This document shows positions 44,189-54,478 of a DNA stretch of 64,000 nt, piece after piece (the first letter of the stretch is position 1; the number at the start of each line of letters is the position of its first letter). The DNA is taken from contig NZ_CP121648.1 of NCBI RefSeq assembly GCF_029714205.1, positions 6,140,501 through 6,204,500 on the forward strand. The letters are read 5' to 3'. The DNA is from Methylobacterium sp. CB376 (GTDB lineage: Bacteria > Pseudomonadota > Alphaproteobacteria > Rhizobiales > Beijerinckiaceae). The notes under the pieces were generated by a model. That model saw only the letters and a program-made list of their open reading frames with translations, was not told the DNA's origin and made no database searches. A program made the position numbers and the translations under genes.

Positions 44189-44392
44189 CTAAGCATGCGA
44201 GAGCCCGAACGCGAAAGACTGCCGTCGCTGACCGGCATGGACAACAGGATTGAATTCTCGACATCGTTCTACAATAAAGCCTCGCTCACACGTCTTTGCC
44301 GCGGCTCACATCCAGAGAATTGCTTTGGGATTGAGCCGAGGGATCGGCGAATCGCTCAGGCGGATCAGCCTGCCGGCACACCGAGATCGAAC

Positions 44393-45130
44393 CTAGGATG
44401 CCTGTCGAAAAGCGCAGATGTAAGCGAAGTCATCATCGACATATCTGAGCAGACTTCTCACATCAACGACTTCGAGTTCATTATTGTTCACCCTAATCTC
44501 TCGATCAGCAATAAGTCTCTCGATTGCCGAGTCGAAGGAAACATCATTCAAACCTAACGCAGAGCAAAATTGCGCTTTCGCGAGAGGAATCACTGATTTT
44601 GCGGAGCGATCTGAATGGGACATCGTGAGACGGAGGGAGAATTCGCATAGCAGTTTCGCGAAGGCGAGCGACGGACGGTCGTGGGACGATCGGTGCGCCA
44701 GTTCGGAGCGGATCCGGGCGGCGATCAGCGTCTCGCGCCACAACGCCGTGGCGAGACGGGGGCTGCTCGCCATTGCGGCGAACAGGTCGTCGTGCGGCAC
44801 GAACCCGAGCGTGGCCTCGGTCACGCTGCCGATCGCTTCCTCTGCGAGCGGCAGCATCAGGCTGCATGCATTGCACAAGTCTCCAGGCAGGTGGAACGAC
44901 AACACCGATCGTCTCGACCCGCCCTCGCGGTAGCTGCACAGCCAGCCGTCGAGAACCACGCAGCAGGAGGACGGCAGGTCGCCAGCGCGAACGATCTCTG
45001 CCCCCGGTCCGACACGGCGAACGCGGACGGGAAGGGACGCCAGGGCTGCCTGGTCCTCCCGGGACAGCACGGTCCGCACCGTGAGCTTGCGGATCAGCGC
45101 CGAGATCGGGCTGCTCTCGATGTCGTACAT
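44393..45130 (-). CDS. Crp/Fnr family transcriptional regulator
   Basis: 245 aa from ATG 45130. Cyclic nucleotide-binding-type beta-roll (about 35-130, with GPGAEIVRAGDLPSSCCVVL and SRRSVLSFHLPGDLCNACSL) and a C-terminal winged helix (about 165-225, with LAKAQFCSALGLNDVSFDSA). No four-cysteine Fnr iron-sulphur set at the N-terminus, so not an oxygen-sensing Fnr. It follows the carboxylase gene by 23 bases on the same strand and is probably co-transcribed. Confidence 0.88.
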   Translation of the reverse strand: MYDIESSPISALIRKLTVRTVLSREDQAALASLPVRVRRVGPGAEIVRAGDLPSSCCVVLDGWLCSYREGGSRRSVLSFHLPGDLCNACSLMLPLAEEAIGSVTEATLGFVPHDDLFAAMASSPRLATALWRETLIAARIRSELAHRSSHDRPSLAFAKLLCEFSLRLTMSHSDRSAKSVIPLAKAQFCSALGLNDVSFDSAIERLIADREIRVNNNELEVVDVRSLLRYVDDDFAYICAFRQAS

Positions 45131-45153
45131 GGTCGTGCGCGGGTCCGGGCCTC

Positions 45154-46686
45154 TCAGAGCGGGATGGTGTCGTGCTTCTTCCAGGGCTGCTCCACCCTCT
45201 TGGGACGCAGCATGGCCAGGACCCGCGCCACCCGGCGGCGGGTCGAGTGGGGCATGATCACCTCGTCGATGTAGCCCCGCTCCGCCGCCACGAACGGCGA
45301 CATGAAGCGCTCCTCGTACTCGGCCGTGCGCGCCGCGATCTTGTCGGGATCGCCCATGTCCTGCCGGAAGATGATCTCGACCGCGCCCTTGGCGCCCATC
45401 ACGGCGATCTGCGCGCTCGGCCAGGCGTAGTTCACGTCCCCGCCGATGTGCTTGGAGGCCATGACGGCGTAGGCACCGCCGAAGGCCTTGCGGGTGATGA
45501 CGGTGACGAGCGGCACCGTCGCCTGGCTGTAGGCGAAGAGCAGCTTGGCGCCGTGCTTGATGAGCCCGCCATATTCCTGCGCCGTCCCGGGCAGGAAGCC
45601 CGGCACGTCCACGAAGGTGACGATCGGGATGCCGAACGCGTCGCAGAAGCGCACGAAGCGGGCCGCCTTGCGCGAGGCGTCCGCGTCGAGCACGCCGGCC
45701 AGCACCATCGGCTGGTTGGCGACCAGCCCGACCGTGCGCCCCTCGATCCGCCCGAAGCCCGTGATGATGTTGCGCGCGAAGGCCGCCTGGATCTCGAAGA
45801 AGTCGCCCTCGTCGACCACCCGGCGGATCAGCTCGCCCATGTCGTAGGGCTTGTTGGGGTTGTCCGGGATCAGGGTGTCGAGGCTCTTGTCGAGCCGGGA
45901 GGGGTCGTCGAAGCTCTCGATCTCCGGCACGCCCTCGAGGTTGTTGGCCGGCAGGAAGTCCATCAGGCGCCGGATCTGCAGGATCGCCTCGACGTCGTTC
46001 TCGTAGGCGCCGTCCGCGATCGAGGACTTGGCCGTGTGGACCTTGGCGCCGCCGAGCTCCTCGGCGGTGACGACCTCGTTGGTGACGGTCTTGACCACGT
46101 CCGGGCCGGTCACGAACATGTAGCTGGTGTCGCGGACCATGAAGATGAAGTCGGTCATGGCCGGCGAGTAGACGTCGCCGCCGGCGCACGGCCCCATGAT
46201 CACCGAGATCTGCGGGATCACGCCCGAGGCGAGGACGTTGCGCCTGAAGACCTCGCCGTAGCCGCCGAGCGCGGCGACGCCCTCCTGGATGCGGGCGCCG
46301 CCGGCATCGAACAGGCCGATGATCGGGGCGCGCATCTTGAGGGCCATGTCCTGGACCTTGATGATCTTCTGGGCGTGCGCCTCCGAGAGCGAGCCGCCGA
46401 ACACCGTGAAGTCCTTGGAGAAGACGAAGACGGTGCGGCCGTTGATGGTGCCCCAGCCGGTGACGACGCCGTCGCCCGGGATCTTCTGCCTCTCCATGCC
46501 GAAGTCGATGGAGCGGTGCTGGACGAACATGTCGAATTCCTCGAACGAGCCGGTGTCGAGGAGGAGTTCGATGCGCTCCCGCGCCGTGAGCTTGCCCTTG
46601 CCGTGTTGGGCGGCGATGCGCCGGTCGCCGCCGCCGCGCCGCGCATGCCCGCGGCAATCCTCCAGCCGGGCCAGGATTTCCTTCAT
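45154..46686 (-). CDS. Acyl-CoA carboxylase beta subunit (propionyl-CoA carboxylase type)
   Basis: 510 aa from ATG 46686. Carboxyltransferase with both crotonase-like halves: [20 protein letters not shown] near 35, [20 protein letters not shown] near 120 and [20 protein letters not shown] near 365; [20 protein letters not shown] carries the acyl-CoA-pocket region and an Asp as in propionyl-CoA-preferring enzymes. It transfers carboxyl from biotin to an acyl-CoA. The biotin-carrying alpha subunit is not in the window, so it must be shared. It is downstream of the Ccr paralogue with 177 bases between. Confidence 0.94.
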   Translation of the reverse strand: MKEILARLEDCRGHARRGGGDRRIAAQHGKGKLTARERIELLLDTGSFEEFDMFVQHRSIDFGMERQKIPGDGVVTGWGTINGRTVFVFSKDFTVFGGSLSEAHAQKIIKVQDMALKMRAPIIGLFDAGGARIQEGVAALGGYGEVFRRNVLASGVIPQISVIMGPCAGGDVYSPAMTDFIFMVRDTSYMFVTGPDVVKTVTNEVVTAEELGGAKVHTAKSSIADGAYENDVEAILQIRRLMDFLPANNLEGVPEIESFDDPSRLDKSLDTLIPDNPNKPYDMGELIRRVVDEGDFFEIQAAFARNIITGFGRIEGRTVGLVANQPMVLAGVLDADASRKAARFVRFCDAFGIPIVTFVDVPGFLPGTAQEYGGLIKHGAKLLFAYSQATVPLVTVITRKAFGGAYAVMASKHIGGDVNYAWPSAQIAVMGAKGAVEIIFRQDMGDPDKIAARTAEYEERFMSPFVAAERGYIDEVIMPHSTRRRVARVLAMLRPKRVEQPWKKHDTIPL

Positions 46687-46747
46687 GGCGTGGCAACCCA
46701 TGTCTCGAGAATGACGGAGGCCGAGGTCTCGCGAGCAAGCGTCGGCG

Positions 46748-46845
46748 AGAGCGTTTTCCGACGCGGCGGATGCCGGTTCATCGAAGACGTTGCGGCAACA
46801 TCGATGAGCAAGGGCAGCGTCCGGTTGCACGATGATCGGGCGCGC
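46748..46845. repeat. Two-hairpin dispersed repeat, worn copy G
   Basis: Reverse orientation: GAGCGTTTTCCGACGCGGCG then GATGCCGGTTCATCG and, further on, AGGGCAGCGTCCGGTTGC. It fills most of the gap between the Ccr paralogue and the carboxylase gene. Confidence 0.6.
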
Positions 46846-46863
46846 CCGGGCCGGGTTCGCGCC

Positions 46864-48048
46864 TCAGCGCGAGCCAGAGAGTTCCAGCACGTCGTCGAAG
46901 GTGCGCAGGCCCGCCTTCTGGGCGTTCACCAGCACCGCCATGTTGCCGGGCGCGTGCTGGTTGCGCCACATCTTGGTATGGGCGTGCGGGATCTTGTCCC
47001 ACGGGAACAGCTCGCTCATGCACGGATCCACCCGCCGGTCGATCACGAACTGGTTCGCGGCCGCCGCCTGCTTGAGGTGCGCGAGCTGCACGCCGAACAC
47101 GCCGAGCCCGCCCGAGGCGCCCCAGATCAGCACGTTCTGGCCGGGCCTCACCGTGTGCGGCGCGTGGCCGAACAGCATCCGGTAGGCGGTCGCGAGGGTG
47201 AGCGTGTAGCAGGCGCTCTCCTCCCAGGTCAGGTGCTGGGGCCGCCGCATCAGCTGGCGCGACTGCACCCGGCAGAACTGCCCGAAGGAGCCGTCCGGGG
47301 TCTCGTAGCCCCAGATCCGCTGCGACGGCGAGACCATCGGGTCGCCGCCATTGCACTCCTCGTCGTCCCCGTCGTCCTGGTTGCAGTGGACGATGACCTC
47401 GTCGCCGACCTTCCAGCGCTTCACCTTGGCGCCGACCGCCCAGACGATGCCGGACGCGTCCGAGCCGGCCACGTGGAAGGGGGCCTTGTGGACGTCGAAG
47501 GGCGAGATCGGCTCGCCGAGGCCCGCCCAGACGCCGTTGTAGTTGACGCCCGCGGCCATCACGAGGACCAGCACCTCGTCGTCGCCGATGGTCCAGGTCG
47601 GGACGACCTCGACCTGCATGGAATCCTCGGGCGGGCCGTGCCGCTCCCGGCGGATCGCCCAGGCGTACATCCTGGACGGCACATGGCCGAGCGGCGGGAT
47701 CTCGCCAATCTCGTAGAGGTCCTTCGGCGCGACCGACGCGCTTGCCCTGATGAGGCGCGGCCGGTGCAGCAGGAGGGCGCACATGAGGGCCTGCCGGTCG
47801 ACCTGACCGGCCACGAGCGGGACCGAACGCGCGGCCGAGCGCATCGCGGCCACGACCTCATCGAAGTCGATGCAGTACGACGATTGCAGCACGTACGATC
47901 GGGTCGCCGGGTTGGCGACATACGCGTCGATGGCCGCGTCGATATCAGCATCCAAGATGCTGTTCTGCCGCAGCAAATCCAGCACACTCGGCGTTGAACC
48001 CGCTGCAGCTGAGCCAGCCAAAGGGTATATATTGTTTTTCATGAACAT
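46864..48048 (-). CDS. Crotonyl-CoA carboxylase/reductase paralogue with internal deletion and N-terminal extension
   Basis: 394 aa. Residues 107-322 follow crotonyl-CoA carboxylase/reductase closely (PKDLYEIGEIPPLGHVPSRM, GVNYNGVWAGLGEPISPFDV, HCNQDDGDDEECNGGDPM, NVLIWGASGGLGVFGVQL). The sequence then jumps straight to the family's last 70 residues (AHLKQAAAANQFVIDRRVDP, TKMWRNQHAPGNMAVLVN). About 100 residues that complete the NADPH-binding Rossmann fold are missing, in frame, at about 47083. In addition, residues 1-106 are an extension not found in the normal enzyme. It cannot bind NADPH normally; a regulatory, CO2-binding or dead role are all possible. Divergent from a LysR gene. Confidence 0.88.
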   Translation of the reverse strand: MFMKNNIYPLAGSAAAGSTPSVLDLLRQNSILDADIDAAIDAYVANPATRSYVLQSSYCIDFDEVVAAMRSAARSVPLVAGQVDRQALMCALLLHRPRLIRASASVAPKDLYEIGEIPPLGHVPSRMYAWAIRRERHGPPEDSMQVEVVPTWTIGDDEVLVLVMAAGVNYNGVWAGLGEPISPFDVHKAPFHVAGSDASGIVWAVGAKVKRWKVGDEVIVHCNQDDGDDEECNGGDPMVSPSQRIWGYETPDGSFGQFCRVQSRQLMRRPQHLTWEESACYTLTLATAYRMLFGHAPHTVRPGQNVLIWGASGGLGVFGVQLAHLKQAAAANQFVIDRRVDPCMSELFPWDKIPHAHTKMWRNQHAPGNMAVLVNAQKAGLRTFDDVLELSGSR

Positions 48049-48407
48049 GGCCGACTCCGCTGGAACGTCGCTTCTCTTTTCGGCGATTTATTGGTCAGGC
48101 AGGTGTACGAGGTGTTTTCTCGACAATAAGATCCATGATTTATCAATACAACTCGTAACAATAATTACATTATGTTCCATCCGCCTGGAATCAGGATGGT
48201 CCGGCTGTTCATCATCAACGAAATTAAATGTAACATTATTTTCCAGGTCGACACGACAGATGCTTCGATCACCTGCGGATCTTCAATGGTATAGTTACGC
48301 AAATCTCCGCAAAGCGGCCACTGAACAGATTTGATCGTACATGCCCTTATGCCGGACGGCAAATTCAAAGATTGTCACGCATCGTTCTATTAAGTAGATA
48401 TGCCGGC
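48049..48407. other. AT-rich divergent promoter region, Ccr paralogue / LysR
   Basis: 359 bases, strikingly AT-rich for this genome (many TTAT, AATTAA and TAATAA tracts between 48080 and 48380). It should carry both promoters. The dyad TTCCA-N6-TGGAA lies at 48175-48190. No gene. Confidence 0.65.
48175..48190. promoter_or_regulatory. Candidate LysR operator
   Basis: TTCCA-TCCGCC-TGGAA, an inverted repeat with 5-base arms in the middle of the divergent region. The size fits a LysR-type recognition half-site pair. Weak on its own; its position is the main argument. Confidence 0.35.
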
Positions 48408-49313
48408 ATGACGGCCCTGAACTACCACCACCTGCGGCTGTTCCACCGCATCGCCCATGAGGGCAGCCTCACCCGCGCCGCCGAGGTCCTCAACCTGTCG
48501 CAATCTGCCCTCTCGGTTCAGCTCCAGAAGCTCGAGCAGCAGCTCGGACACCAATTGTTCGAGCGCCGGGGAAAGAAGCTGACCCTCACCGAGGCCGGCC
48601 GGATCGCCCTCGACTACGCCGACACCGTCTTCGAGACCGGGAACGAGTTGATCAAGGTGCTGCAGGGACGCCCTCGCGCGGCACAGCACGTGCTGCGCGT
48701 GGGAGCGCTGACCACGCTCTCGCGCAACTTCCAGCTCGAGTTCCTCAGGCCCGTGATCGGGCGTTCGGACGTCGAACTCGTGGTGCGTTCGGGCACGATG
48801 CGCGAATTGCTGGCCCAGCTGGAGATGCACAGCATCGACGTGGTCCTCGCCACCACCGCGGTTCGGCGGGACGCGGGCTCGGACTTCCACAGCCACCTCA
48901 TCGCCGAGCAGCCCGTCAGCCTCGTCGGACACCCCGGGCCGCACCAGGAGCCGCTGCGTTTCCCGGAGGCGCTGCGCACCGTCCCGGTGACGCTGCCGAG
49001 TCTCGACAGCGAGATCCGGGTGGCCTTCGACCGGGTGCTGTCGCTGGCCGGCATCCACCCGATCATCCAGGCGGAGGTCGACGACATGGCCATGCTCCGC
49101 CTGCTGGCGAGGGAGGGGACCGGCGTCGCGGTCGTTCCCCCGATCGTCGTGCAGGACGAGTTGCACGCCGGGCTCCTGATCGAGCATTGCCGCATCCCGG
49201 ACGTCGCGGAACGCTTCTACGCGATCGTGCAGACCAGGCGCTTCCCGAACCCGATCCTGCAGGAGCTGATCGCCGCGAGCGCCCCGCCGCGCGCCGCGTC
49301 GGCGGCCGATTAG
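48408..49313 (+). CDS. LysR family transcriptional regulator
   Basis: 301 aa from ATG 48408. N-terminal winged helix (LNYHHLRLFHRIAHEGSLTR, AAEVLNLSQSALSVQLQKLE) and a periplasmic-binding-like effector domain from about 90. The overall look is that of the LysR regulators found beside dab-type and other inorganic-carbon genes. It is divergent from the Ccr paralogue and convergent with dabA, so it could serve either; divergence makes the Ccr-carboxylase operon the first guess. Its stop codon touches a strong hairpin. Confidence 0.92.
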   Translation: MTALNYHHLRLFHRIAHEGSLTRAAEVLNLSQSALSVQLQKLEQQLGHQLFERRGKKLTLTEAGRIALDYADTVFETGNELIKVLQGRPRAAQHVLRVGALTTLSRNFQLEFLRPVIGRSDVELVVRSGTMRELLAQLEMHSIDVVLATTAVRRDAGSDFHSHLIAEQPVSLVGHPGPHQEPLRFPEALRTVPVTLPSLDSEIRVAFDRVLSLAGIHPIIQAEVDDMAMLRLLAREGTGVAVVPPIVVQDELHAGLLIEHCRIPDVAERFYAIVQTRRFPNPILQELIAASAPPRAASAAD

Positions 49314-49349
49314 GGGCTGGGCCGTCGCGATCCGCGTCGGCCCAGCCCC
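49313..49349. terminator. Bidirectional hairpin between LysR and dabA
   Basis: GGGGCTGGGCC pairs perfectly with GGCCCAGCCCC (49339-49349), an 11-bp stem. The first base of the stem is the last base of the LysR stop codon, and dabA ends 17 bases beyond the other side, so one hairpin serves both convergent genes. No long T-run. Confidence 0.7.
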
Positions 49350-49365
49350 ATGCGTTGCGCGGCGG

Positions 49366-51804
49366 TCAGACGGCGGCCCTCAGCGGCAGGCCAGGCACGG
49401 CGCCGTCGGAGGCCGCGGTGCTCGTCCACCGCAGGTCACCCGCGTAGCGCCACGCCATCCGGCCATCCTGGTCCAGTGCGAACAGGTGCAGCCAGCGATT
49501 GTCGAACAGGGCGCGCACCTCGCGGTGACGCTCAAGGACGTCGGTGATCGCCTGCCGCGGCGCCTCGATCAGGACCGACAGCCGCAGAGGCTCGTGCGCG
49601 TGGTGCTCGCCGTCGTGGACCGATTGCCGAGGCAGGCCGGCCCGCAACGGACCGCCATTCCCCTCCAGGACCCCGATGCCGCCCACGACGTTGTGCAGCA
49701 GCTTGTTGCCGCTGCCGAACAGCTCCGGCGCCACGGTCGACCCGTAGTATTGCAGGCTGATCCAACTCGCCACGACCACCGGCGCGGTCACGATCAGTTC
49801 CAGGACGCCGAAGCCCTCGTCCCGCTGCCAGTCGTAGTCGTGCAGGAAGGCGCGGCCGTGCAGGGGCTGACCCGCCGTGCGGTGGCGCGGCGCCGCGATG
49901 AAGGCATTGCAGCCGGCCAAGCCCCATTCGGGGCGGGTCTCGGCCCAGTCGCGGCTGCGGCGGACCACCGACGCGTTGTCGCGCGCGCGGGGCAGGCGGA
50001 GCGCGCGCTCCGCGCGGGCGAGCTTGCCCGCCTGCGCGAGCCAGACCCGCACCGGCTCCAGACCCTGCAGGGGCGACCCACCCGGAAGATCCCCGGCGTA
50101 GAGCGTCACCTCGTCGGTCGTCGTGTCGTGCAGCCCCGCGAGGAACACCGTGTCCGCGGGCACCTCGAGGCCGCGCTCCCGCAGCCCCGCCCGCACATCC
50201 GCATCGTTGAGAAGCTGGGCCAGCAGGCGGGCATTCACCTCGCCCGAGTACCCGCCGCACGCGCCGCAATGCAGCGCGCTGGCGTGAGGGTTGTTGACCA
50301 CGTTCGCGCCGTGCCCGACGAGCAGGACGATCGGGGCGAAGGTCGAGGTCAGCGACATCGCGCGCAGGACGGCGTCCGCCGTCGCGACCCGGGACGCGAG
50401 GTCGCGCGGCGGATCGAGGCGCGGCATCGGATCGTGGGGCGTCGCCGGGCCGCCCAGGTGGAGCGAGTCGCCGAGCAGCTTCGCCGCGTAGAGGGGACCC
50501 GCCGCCTCCACGAAGGCGAACGAGGACACGGCCGCCTGCCGGAAGCGGCCCCAGGCGCGGCGCGCGCGCGCGGCGAGCCGCGACGCATGATCCGCGTCCG
50601 AGAGAGCGGGACCGCCCGCGCACGTGCGGAGCCCCGGATTGAGGAGAACGGGCAGGCGGCGCTCCGCGATGTCGGACGCGAAGCGCCGGTGCGCGGTCGC
50701 GAGGCCGAAGAAGCCCGCGAAGCCGAGGGTGCGGATGCCGGGATCGAGGGATTCCAGGGCGCGGCGGAAGACCTCCGACCGCACGTCGATGCAGAACGCG
50801 GCCTGCAGGGCCGGCCGGCTCTCCCCGACCCCGGGGGAGCCGCCGGCAAGCGTGGCGGCAAGCGTGGCGGCGAGCGCGCGCTGCGCCGCGCGCTCCGCGG
50901 CGTCCTGCAGGATGGAATCGATCACGAGGTCGCGCGTCGGCCGGGCGGGCGAGGCGTGCGCGGCGGCCACCGCCGCCCAGCTCTCGGCGATCCGCTCGCC
51001 GTAACGGGTGAGCAGGGCCTCGTCCCAGATCACCCGGACGGCGAGGAGATCCCTCAGCGTCCCGTCGGTGCCCCCGGCGAGCTCGGCCTGCCAGAGCTTG
51101 TAGCGGGCGTACTGGGCCCAGCCGCCGAGGGAGAGCAGAATCTGGTGAAAGTAGCTCTCGAGCGCGCCCGGGCTCAGGCCGAGCCCGCAGACCGCGCGGG
51201 CGAGGGCCGGGAGAGCCCCGTCGGGGACCTCCGAGACGTGCCGAGCGAACCCGCCCAGTCCGGCGATCTCCGGGGTCAGATCGTGGATGGCCCAGGCCCG
51301 CCAGAGCGCGAGGGTGCTCCCGCCCGAGGGAGCCGCCCACAGGGCCTGCCCCTCGTCGAAGTGCCCCGCCGCCCAGGCACCGAGCCGGTCGGCGATCAGG
51401 CCCGGCCAGTCGATCCCCGACGCCTCCGCGCACAGGGACGCCACGGTCGGAAGGGGCCGCACGGGCTCAGGGTCCAGCGCGGCGGCGCCTCTCAGGGCGC
51501 CGAGGTCGGCCGGGCGCAGGTCCGCAGGCGCGTCCGCCAGGGCGTCCAGGAGATCCTCGTCGGTGATCGACCCCGCCGCGATCCTGTCCCGGTACCAGGA
51601 CCGGGGCATGGTCACCGCCGCGCCGCTCGCCCGTCCAAGGCGCGCCCCGGCGGCCCAGAGCGGCTCGCCGGTATGGCCCAGGAAGGGATTGACGGCGACG
51701 CTGGAGGCCAGCGGCCACAGGGGCGGAATGAGGCGTCCGGCACCATCGGCCGCGGCCCTCACGGCGTCGTGCGGGGTCGGCAGGGAGTGGACAATCTCGA
51801 TCAT
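49366..51804 (-). CDS. dabA: DabA, inorganic carbon uptake subunit (DUF2309/UPF0753)
   Basis: 812 aa from ATG 51804. It has the beta-carbonic-anhydrase-like zinc site of DabA: Cys338 and Asp340 in FCIDVRSE, His498 in [15 protein letters not shown] and Cys513 in [13 protein letters not shown]; the 15-residue His-Cys spacing equals that in characterised DabA. Soluble but membrane-associated. With DabB it makes an energy-coupled, vectorial CO2-hydrating pump that accumulates bicarbonate. It follows dabB by 19 bases. In a methylotroph it would feed carboxylases such as Ccr, propionyl-CoA carboxylase or PEP carboxylase. Confidence 0.95.
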   Translation of the reverse strand: MIEIVHSLPTPHDAVRAAADGAGRLIPPLWPLASSVAVNPFLGHTGEPLWAAGARLGRASGAAVTMPRSWYRDRIAAGSITDEDLLDALADAPADLRPADLGALRGAAALDPEPVRPLPTVASLCAEASGIDWPGLIADRLGAWAAGHFDEGQALWAAPSGGSTLALWRAWAIHDLTPEIAGLGGFARHVSEVPDGALPALARAVCGLGLSPGALESYFHQILLSLGGWAQYARYKLWQAELAGGTDGTLRDLLAVRVIWDEALLTRYGERIAESWAAVAAAHASPARPTRDLVIDSILQDAAERAAQRALAATLAATLAGGSPGVGESRPALQAAFCIDVRSEVFRRALESLDPGIRTLGFAGFFGLATAHRRFASDIAERRLPVLLNPGLRTCAGGPALSDADHASRLAARARRAWGRFRQAAVSSFAFVEAAGPLYAAKLLGDSLHLGGPATPHDPMPRLDPPRDLASRVATADAVLRAMSLTSTFAPIVLLVGHGANVVNNPHASALHCGACGGYSGEVNARLLAQLLNDADVRAGLRERGLEVPADTVFLAGLHDTTTDEVTLYAGDLPGGSPLQGLEPVRVWLAQAGKLARAERALRLPRARDNASVVRRSRDWAETRPEWGLAGCNAFIAAPRHRTAGQPLHGRAFLHDYDWQRDEGFGVLELIVTAPVVVASWISLQYYGSTVAPELFGSGNKLLHNVVGGIGVLEGNGGPLRAGLPRQSVHDGEHHAHEPLRLSVLIEAPRQAITDVLERHREVRALFDNRWLHLFALDQDGRMAWRYAGDLRWTSTAASDGAVPGLPLRAAV

Positions 51805-51823
51805 CGCAGGATCTCCGAAGCGG

Positions 51824-53383
51824 TCAGGAGGCGCCGCGCGCGGACCAGCCACCGATCAGCCGATCGAAGGCGGCGTTGGCGTAGAGCCCGTTGGCGAGGT
51901 GCACCCGCAGGCCCGCGGCCGCGGGGTGGTAGGCCCAGAGCGGGAACATCGCCTGCAGGACCGCGACCAGCCCGAAGCTGAGCAGGGCGAGCACGATCAG
52001 CGCCCATTCCAGCGGCCCCGGCGCCGGCGTCGGCGGCAGCACGCCCGCGGTGAGGCGGATGGCGGCCAGCTGCAGCGCGAAGTAGGCGACCGAGGTGGCG
52101 ACCGCGTAGACCGCGGTGCGCCGGGTCAGCTCCCGGGGCGCGGCGTCGGCGAAGCCCTGGGCGAGCATGTAGGCGACGCCGAAGATCAGGATGGCGCCGA
52201 GCGCGAGGGCCTGGGGCGACTTGTGCGCCAGCCCGAACCCGAGGCCGACCAGCACGAAGATGATGAGGGCGGACAGGAAGGCGCGGCCGACGGCGACGGC
52301 GCCCGGGACGGCGACCGGCCCCGGGCGGCGAATGGCTGCGACCGCCTCGACGGCGCCGCCCGAGGCCAGGAAGGCGTGGGCCTTGTAGAGCGAGTGCGCC
52401 ACGATGTGCAGCAGCGCGAGCGGGAACAGGGCCAGCCCGCATTCGAAAGTCATGAAGCCCATCTGGGCGACGGTGGACCACGCCAGCGAGGTCTTCACGG
52501 CGGGCTGGGTCAGCATCACCAAGCCCCCGAACAGGGCCGTGAAGCCGCCGACCATCACGAGAACCGCGAGCACCCCGGGGGCGAGGAGGAGCACGTCCGC
52601 GAAGCGGATCAGCAGGAACCCGCCCGCGTTGATCACGCCGGCGTGGAGCAGCGCCGAGACGGGGGTCGGCGTCTCCATGACCTCGGTCAGCCACCCGTGC
52701 GTGGGGAACTGGGCCGACTTGAGCATGGCGGCGAGCGCGAGCAGGCCGGCGGCCGCGACGGCCAGCCCGCCGCCCTCTCCGGCGCGGGCCGCGCCCAGGA
52801 TCCGGCCGAGGTCGCCGGTGCCGTAGGCCGCGGCGAGCAGACCCGCCGCGGCGATCAGGGCGGCATCGCCGAGGCGCGCGGTGATGAACTTCTTGCGCGC
52901 CGCCCGCCGAGCGGCCGGGCGTTCGCCGTAGAAGAGCAGGAGGCGGTGCAGGAACAGGCTGGTCGCGATCCACGCCGCGACCAGTTGGGCGAGGTTGCCG
53001 GCCGTGACGAGCAGCAGCACCGAGGCGAGCGTGAGGCAGAGCCAGCCGGTGAAGAGGCCCTGGCGCTCCTCGCCGTCGAGGTAACGCGACGCGTAGCGCA
53101 CCACGATCCAGCCGATGAAGGTCACCAGCAGGAGCATGGTGATGCTGACCGCATCCAGTCGGACCGAGAGGCCGATTCCGTGCAGCCCGACCAGGGAGCC
53201 CGCACCGGGCCCCGCCATCGCCAGCACGGCCGCCGAGACGATTGCGACCGCGAGGGCAACGAGGGTCGCTCCCTCGGCGAGCCGGAGGACGACATGCGGG
53301 CGCCGCTCCCGGTTCGAGAAGCAGGCGGCGGCGCAGGCGAGCAGCGCCGCGGGCGCGAGCAGCGGCACGTCGAGAATGGGCAC
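51824..53383 (-). CDS. dabB: DabB, proton-translocating membrane subunit (NuoL-like)
   Basis: 519 aa from GTG 53383 with GAGGAG 8 bases upstream. About fourteen membrane helices of the NuoL/MrpA type; the conserved lysine and histidine region is seen in [20 protein letters not shown] and [20 protein letters not shown] (about 215-255), and [13 protein letters not shown] near 335. It couples cation flux to DabA. Promoter-proximal gene of dabBA; the 80 bases upstream are AT-rich. Confidence 0.94.
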   Translation of the reverse strand: MPILDVPLLAPAALLACAAACFSNRERRPHVVLRLAEGATLVALAVAIVSAAVLAMAGPGAGSLVGLHGIGLSVRLDAVSITMLLLVTFIGWIVVRYASRYLDGEERQGLFTGWLCLTLASVLLLVTAGNLAQLVAAWIATSLFLHRLLLFYGERPAARRAARKKFITARLGDAALIAAAGLLAAAYGTGDLGRILGAARAGEGGGLAVAAAGLLALAAMLKSAQFPTHGWLTEVMETPTPVSALLHAGVINAGGFLLIRFADVLLLAPGVLAVLVMVGGFTALFGGLVMLTQPAVKTSLAWSTVAQMGFMTFECGLALFPLALLHIVAHSLYKAHAFLASGGAVEAVAAIRRPGPVAVPGAVAVGRAFLSALIIFVLVGLGFGLAHKSPQALALGAILIFGVAYMLAQGFADAAPRELTRRTAVYAVATSVAYFALQLAAIRLTAGVLPPTPAPGPLEWALIVLALLSFGLVAVLQAMFPLWAYHPAAAGLRVHLANGLYANAAFDRLIGGWSARGAS

Positions 53384-53567
53384 GAGGATCTCCTCGGGAT
53401 CTGCTGTGGTCGCGAGATCTCGTACCTAATCGGATGGTTTCTGGAAAATTGATTGTTTATGACACATCATTCTATGAAATGAATAGAGCGAGGCGTCCGG
53501 GATCGGGCAGGGTCGGGAGCCTCCGGCTCCGACGAGACGGGCCGGTGATCGGGAGGAGACCCGACCG

Positions 53568-54452
53568 CTACGGATTGCACGCGGGGCAGGAGCGCGCGGG
53601 CGCGCGGCTCAGCCCGTCGCCGCGCGCCCGCTCGTCCCGGTGACCGCAGGCGGGACAACCGAATAGCTCGGCCGCGACCATGTCGGTCGGCTCTCCACAC
53701 TCCTCGCAGATCAGCCCGCTCCGCGTCCCCGTGCGGCCGAAGCCGGGAGCGCCGCAGGCCGGGCAGGGCGTCGCCAGGCGCCGCGCCAAGCGTTCTGCCA
53801 GCACCCCGAGGCTCCTCATCCGAGTCGGATTGAGGTGCGCCCGCATATCGGTCTCCAGGCGCGCCGCACCGTCAGCGGAGACGGCCGCAGCGTCCCGAAC
53901 GGCCCGCTCCAGGTCGGTCCGGGAGGTGATCCCCTTGGTCAGGGCCACGAGCGGATCACCCGCGTTGGGGCGGACGATGAGGCCGTGCGACGGAAAGCCG
54001 ACCCGTTCCAGGAAAGGCGCGAGGGTGTCGCCTGGGGCACTCACGCAATGCGCGAAGTTCGTGGCCTCGTCCACGAGGCTCTCATGGACGACGAGGCCGC
54101 GCACCTCGTCGACGAACACGAGCAGTTCCATGCCCGCCGGGAAGAAGGGCACGGCCGGATGCGGTCCGAAGGTGCCCTCGCTGGCGAGCCCGAGCGGGAG
54201 GCCCGCGATGTGCATGCCGAGCCGTGCCTTGCGCAGGGCAACCTCCAGCATGGTGCCCCGGCGCGGAACCTCACCCGAGAAGGTTCCGAGCTGATCCGTA
54301 TCGAGGCCGAGCGCCGGCCGGACGATGAGGCCGAGGTGGTCGGCAAAGGGAGGCGCGATGGCCCGCTCCTTGCCGTGCATGGTTGCGAGCACGACCGCGG
54401 CCCCCCCGTAACGCGCGACCGCCGATGCTCCCGGCCCTGGTCGTTTGCCCAT
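53568..54452 (-). CDS. DUF6671 family protein with C-terminal zinc ribbons
   Basis: 294 aa from ATG 54452 (GAGGTG upstream). The N-terminal 220 residues (ATMHGKERAIAPPFADHLGL, TKGITSRTDLERAVRDAAA, DMRAHLNPTRMRSLGVLAER) match the DUF6671 pattern as I remember it. The end carries paired CPxCG motifs (CPACGAPGF...CEECGE, CPACGHRD...CPACNP) that should hold two zinc ions. Function unknown; a nucleic-acid or protein-binding role is possible because of the ribbons. A small repeat-bearing frame ends just upstream and may be coupled to it. Confidence 0.8.
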   Translation of the reverse strand: MGKRPGPGASAVARYGGAAVVLATMHGKERAIAPPFADHLGLIVRPALGLDTDQLGTFSGEVPRRGTMLEVALRKARLGMHIAGLPLGLASEGTFGPHPAVPFFPAGMELLVFVDEVRGLVVHESLVDEATNFAHCVSAPGDTLAPFLERVGFPSHGLIVRPNAGDPLVALTKGITSRTDLERAVRDAAAVSADGAARLETDMRAHLNPTRMRSLGVLAERLARRLATPCPACGAPGFGRTGTRSGLICEECGEPTDMVAAELFGCPACGHRDERARGDGLSRAPARSCPACNP

Positions 54453-54478
54453 CGCACCTCACGCCGCTTCGACACGCG

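Noticed and set aside
44393..45130. Oxygen-sensing Fnr as partner for the FNR box at 62849
   Set aside because: It lacks the N-terminal four-cysteine cluster motif and is 18 kb away; the true partner is probably outside the window.
45172..47997. Open frame of over 900 codons antisense to the carboxylase and Ccr paralogue
   Set aside because: Same artefact: rich in Asp, His, Arg and Val without any recognisable fold, and it crosses an intergenic repeat.
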